8,371 nucleotides of DNA from GYS-P2D sp964414425 (GTDB lineage Bacteria; Bacteroidota; Bacteroidia; Chitinophagales; Saprospiraceae): positions 1 to 8,371 of the forward strand of contig CAYPWL010000069.1 in the NCBI GenBank assembly GCA_964414425.1. The letters are read 5' to 3'. Both the position numbers and the translations under genes were made by a program. The notes beneath the pieces were generated by a model. It saw only the letters and a program-made list of their open reading frames with translations, did no database searches and was not told where the DNA came from. Each line of letters begins with the position of its first letter. The first letter of the stretch is position 1. Shown one piece after another: positions 6,833-8,371 of this stretch.

Positions 6833-7450
6833 ATGGCAAGCTTTTACGAAAAACGAATATTACCCAAAATCATACACTGTGTCTGCGGGATCAGTCCGGT
6901 CATGAGACAACGAGCTAAGGTTGTCCCGCAGGCAGCGGGACACGTCCTGGAGATAGGTGTGGGCTCGGGACTGAACTTGTCCTATTACAATTCAGATTCA
7001 GTTAAGCACCTCACATTAATAGATCCAACGCCAGCTTATGCCAAGCTGCAAGAGAGTATAGATCAGTCAGATATCCCTGCAGAGTTTCTGGCCATAGGCG
7101 CAGAGTCACTGCCAATGGAAGACGGCACATATGACACAGTGGTAGCTACTTATACCTTTTGTACAATACCACTAATTGAGCAAAGCTTGCAAGAGGTGCG
7201 CAGAGTGCTTAAACCCAGTGGTAAGCTGCTATTCGTTGAGCATGGTTTAGCACCCGATGCGTCAGTAAGAAAGGTCCAAAATCGTATTAATCCGCTATGG
7301 AAACGTATAGCCGGAGGATGTCACCTCAACAGAGATATCCCTGAGACTATACGCAATGCTGGTTTTACTGTCAGCGATGCAGAGCAGATGTACCTGCCAG
7401 GCTGGAAGCCTGCTACTTATAATGTGTGGGGTGTGGCGAGGATAGGATAA
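6833..7450 (+). CDS. Class I SAM-dependent methyltransferase, METTL7-like
   Basis: 205 residues. The fold is a class I methyltransferase: motif I is VLEIGVGSGLN (residues 38-48), the acidic residue after strand 2 is Asp64 in LIDPTP, and motif II/III is YDTVVATYTFCTI followed by EVRRVLKPSGKLLFVEHG (121-138). The C-terminal part, INPLWKRIAGGCHLNRDIPE, matches the P-x-W-x5-G-C-x-L-x-R layout I know from the METTL7 family, which methylates small thiols; UbiE and phospholipid methyltransferases are more distant relatives. There is no signal peptide or membrane helix, so it should be cytosolic. The ATG starts 4 bases after the oxidoreductase stop, indicating translational coupling in one operon, although a cytosolic methyltransferase and an apparently exported oxidoreductase need not share a pathway. 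Substrate unknown. Confidence 0.9.
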   Translation: MASFYEKRILPKIIHCVCGISPVMRQRAKVVPQAAGHVLEIGVGSGLNLSYYNSDSVKHLTLIDPTPAYAKLQESIDQSDIPAEFLAIGAESLPMEDGTYDTVVATYTFCTIPLIEQSLQEVRRVLKPSGKLLFVEHGLAPDASVRKVQNRINPLWKRIAGGCHLNRDIPETIRNAGFTVSDAEQMYLPGWKPATYNVWGVARIG

Positions 7451-7460
7451 TAAGAGAGAG

Positions 7461-7862
7461 ATGATCAAAAGGATAAAGGAAGAGCTTAAGGATTTTGAAG
7501 GATTGAGAGGATTTAAATATTCCTCCAGACATGCATCATACCTTCATAGGGATCATGATCGAACATTATGTATTTGTTTAAGAGAAATTATATCCTTTGG
7601 GCTACGCAAGAAAATCACAAATGCAGGAATTGGATTTGTAGAGATCAATAGACTTAAGAATCTCTATGAGGATCTTAATGCTCAATATGTTATCAAGCCA
7701 GTAGGCAGCTTATTTCCTAATATCAGTGCAAAACTGGACTATATAGCTAATAATGATCTTAGAAGATCTCCAGGCAAAGCGTACAGTACAGAGGCCGAGC
7801 TCATGGAAAGAATAGATAGATATAAGCGAAATATAGAAAAAAAATTTACTCCCCTTCTTTGA
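7461..7862 (+). pseudogene. 5' fragment of a frameshifted gene of unknown function
   Basis: 133 residues up to a TGA at 7860-7862. I do not firmly recognise it; the pattern GFKYSSRHASYLHR, LREIISFGLRKKITNAGIGF, YVIKPVGSLFPN recalls uncharacterised DUF4304-like cytosolic proteins, but that is a weak memory-based suggestion. There is no signal peptide or membrane span. It starts 10 bases after the methyltransferase stop with a purine-rich AGAGAGAG before the ATG, the best ribosome binding site in the window, and so belongs to the same operon. The reading continues convincingly in the +1 frame from 7855 (see next entry), so the TGA appears to be the result of an extra C in the CCCC run at 7851-7854. 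A-run A8 at 7837-7844 lies nearby. A sequencing error or a true mutation are both possible. Confidence 0.7.
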
Positions 7863-8371
7863 GCGATATAAGTCCTTGGATGCCATATTTGAGCATATAC
7901 AGTCATATTCCTATCAAGAACTGATGAAAGAGAGTATTCTTCGGGCTGGATGGCCGTTTAAACAGTTTGACGCGATTATTCTTGCTAAATAAGACGGCTT
8001 AGATGATCGATATGAGCTTTGGCTTGATGCGACATACTCTGCCATAAATAAGTATAAAGATGATATTAATCAGCGTGAGAAAGCAGAAAATGTAGAGCTT
8101 GTCCTAGAAGTAATTCTGGAGCGATTAAATAGTGCGGAGAAGGGGTCTGTGGGGGTAGAAGTAGGGCTGTCAGCCGTCGATAAGATAGATGACGGTGAGG
8201 ACGATGATGGACCTTTAATGATATCTGAGAGTTATATGGGGTTTATCATGAAGCATATCGATCCGGCATCAGATATATCTGATATGCTGGAGCGTATCAT
8301 AGGAGCTCCGTGTACTCAGTCGTCAGATGATATCACATTACAGGATGCTGTAGATGGGATGATGAGCAGTC
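7855..8371 (+). pseudogene. 3' part of the frameshifted gene, with a further in-frame stop, running off the right edge
   Basis: In the frame shifted by one base the protein continues as FFERYKSLDAIFEHIQSYSY and on to AIILAK, where a TAA (7990-7992) interrupts it. The same frame is then open with no stop to position 8371 (126 codons): DDRYELWLDATYSAINKYKD and VELVLEVILERLNSAE look like amphipathic helices, followed by an acidic stretch (about 8185-8214, rich in Asp and Glu) and a second helical segment, SYMGFIMKHIDPASDISDML. I read the part up to about 8135 as the remainder of the same protein. The rest could be a C-terminal extension or the start of another domain; ATG codons in this frame occur at 8218, 8236 and 8248. 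Two lesions in one gene favour real decay over a single sequencing error. Function unknown. Confidence 0.6.

Noticed and set aside
7851..7866. Programmed +1 frameshift like that of prfB (CTT TGA)
   Set aside because: No Shine-Dalgarno-like stimulator upstream, a homopolymer C-run that explains the shift, and a second in-frame stop 45 codons later all favour mutation or sequence error.

Overview
The window looks like chromosomal DNA of a member of the Bacteroidota, of moderate GC content. The clearest pointer is a perfect TAnnTTTG-type -7 promoter element (TATATTTG, minus strand, 3764-3771) just upstream of the fatty acid desaturase start. Shine-Dalgarno sequences are weak or absent throughout, and the protein set fits: an NTF2-like exported protein, an RND pump and a lipoprotein amidohydrolase. 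I cannot name a genus. I see no mobile element, CRISPR array, tRNA or rRNA.

Layout. Positions 1-5498 are read entirely on the minus strand. In the direction of transcription (right to left) they hold a lipoprotein amidohydrolase of the YtcJ-like family, a membrane fatty acid desaturase with its own promoter and a hairpin terminator, a Nudix hydrolase of the ADP-ribose pyrophosphatase type, a small single-pass membrane protein with a coiled coil, an exported two-domain protein with an NTF2-like fold, and an RND efflux pump that runs off the left edge. A divergent intergenic region at about 5499-5742 separates these from a plus-strand cluster: a Gfo/Idh/MocA oxidoreductase with a Tat/lipoprotein-like leader, a SAM-dependent methyltransferase resembling METTL7 starting 4 bases later, and an unrecognised gene starting 10 bases after that.

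Two genes look damaged. The RND gene lacks the first membrane helix and roughly the first 75 residues of the family: recognisable homology begins where the preceding gene ends, and the two frames overlap. The last gene is interrupted by a +1 frameshift at a CCCC run (7851-7854) and then by an in-frame TAA (7990-7992), yet protein-like sequence continues in the shifted frame to the right edge.

Most genes here are ordinary housekeeping or accessory metabolism, and I find no convincing evidence of a new multi-gene system. The points most worth a second look are the truncated pump, the broken 3' gene, and the pairing of an exported oxidoreductase with a methyltransferase.
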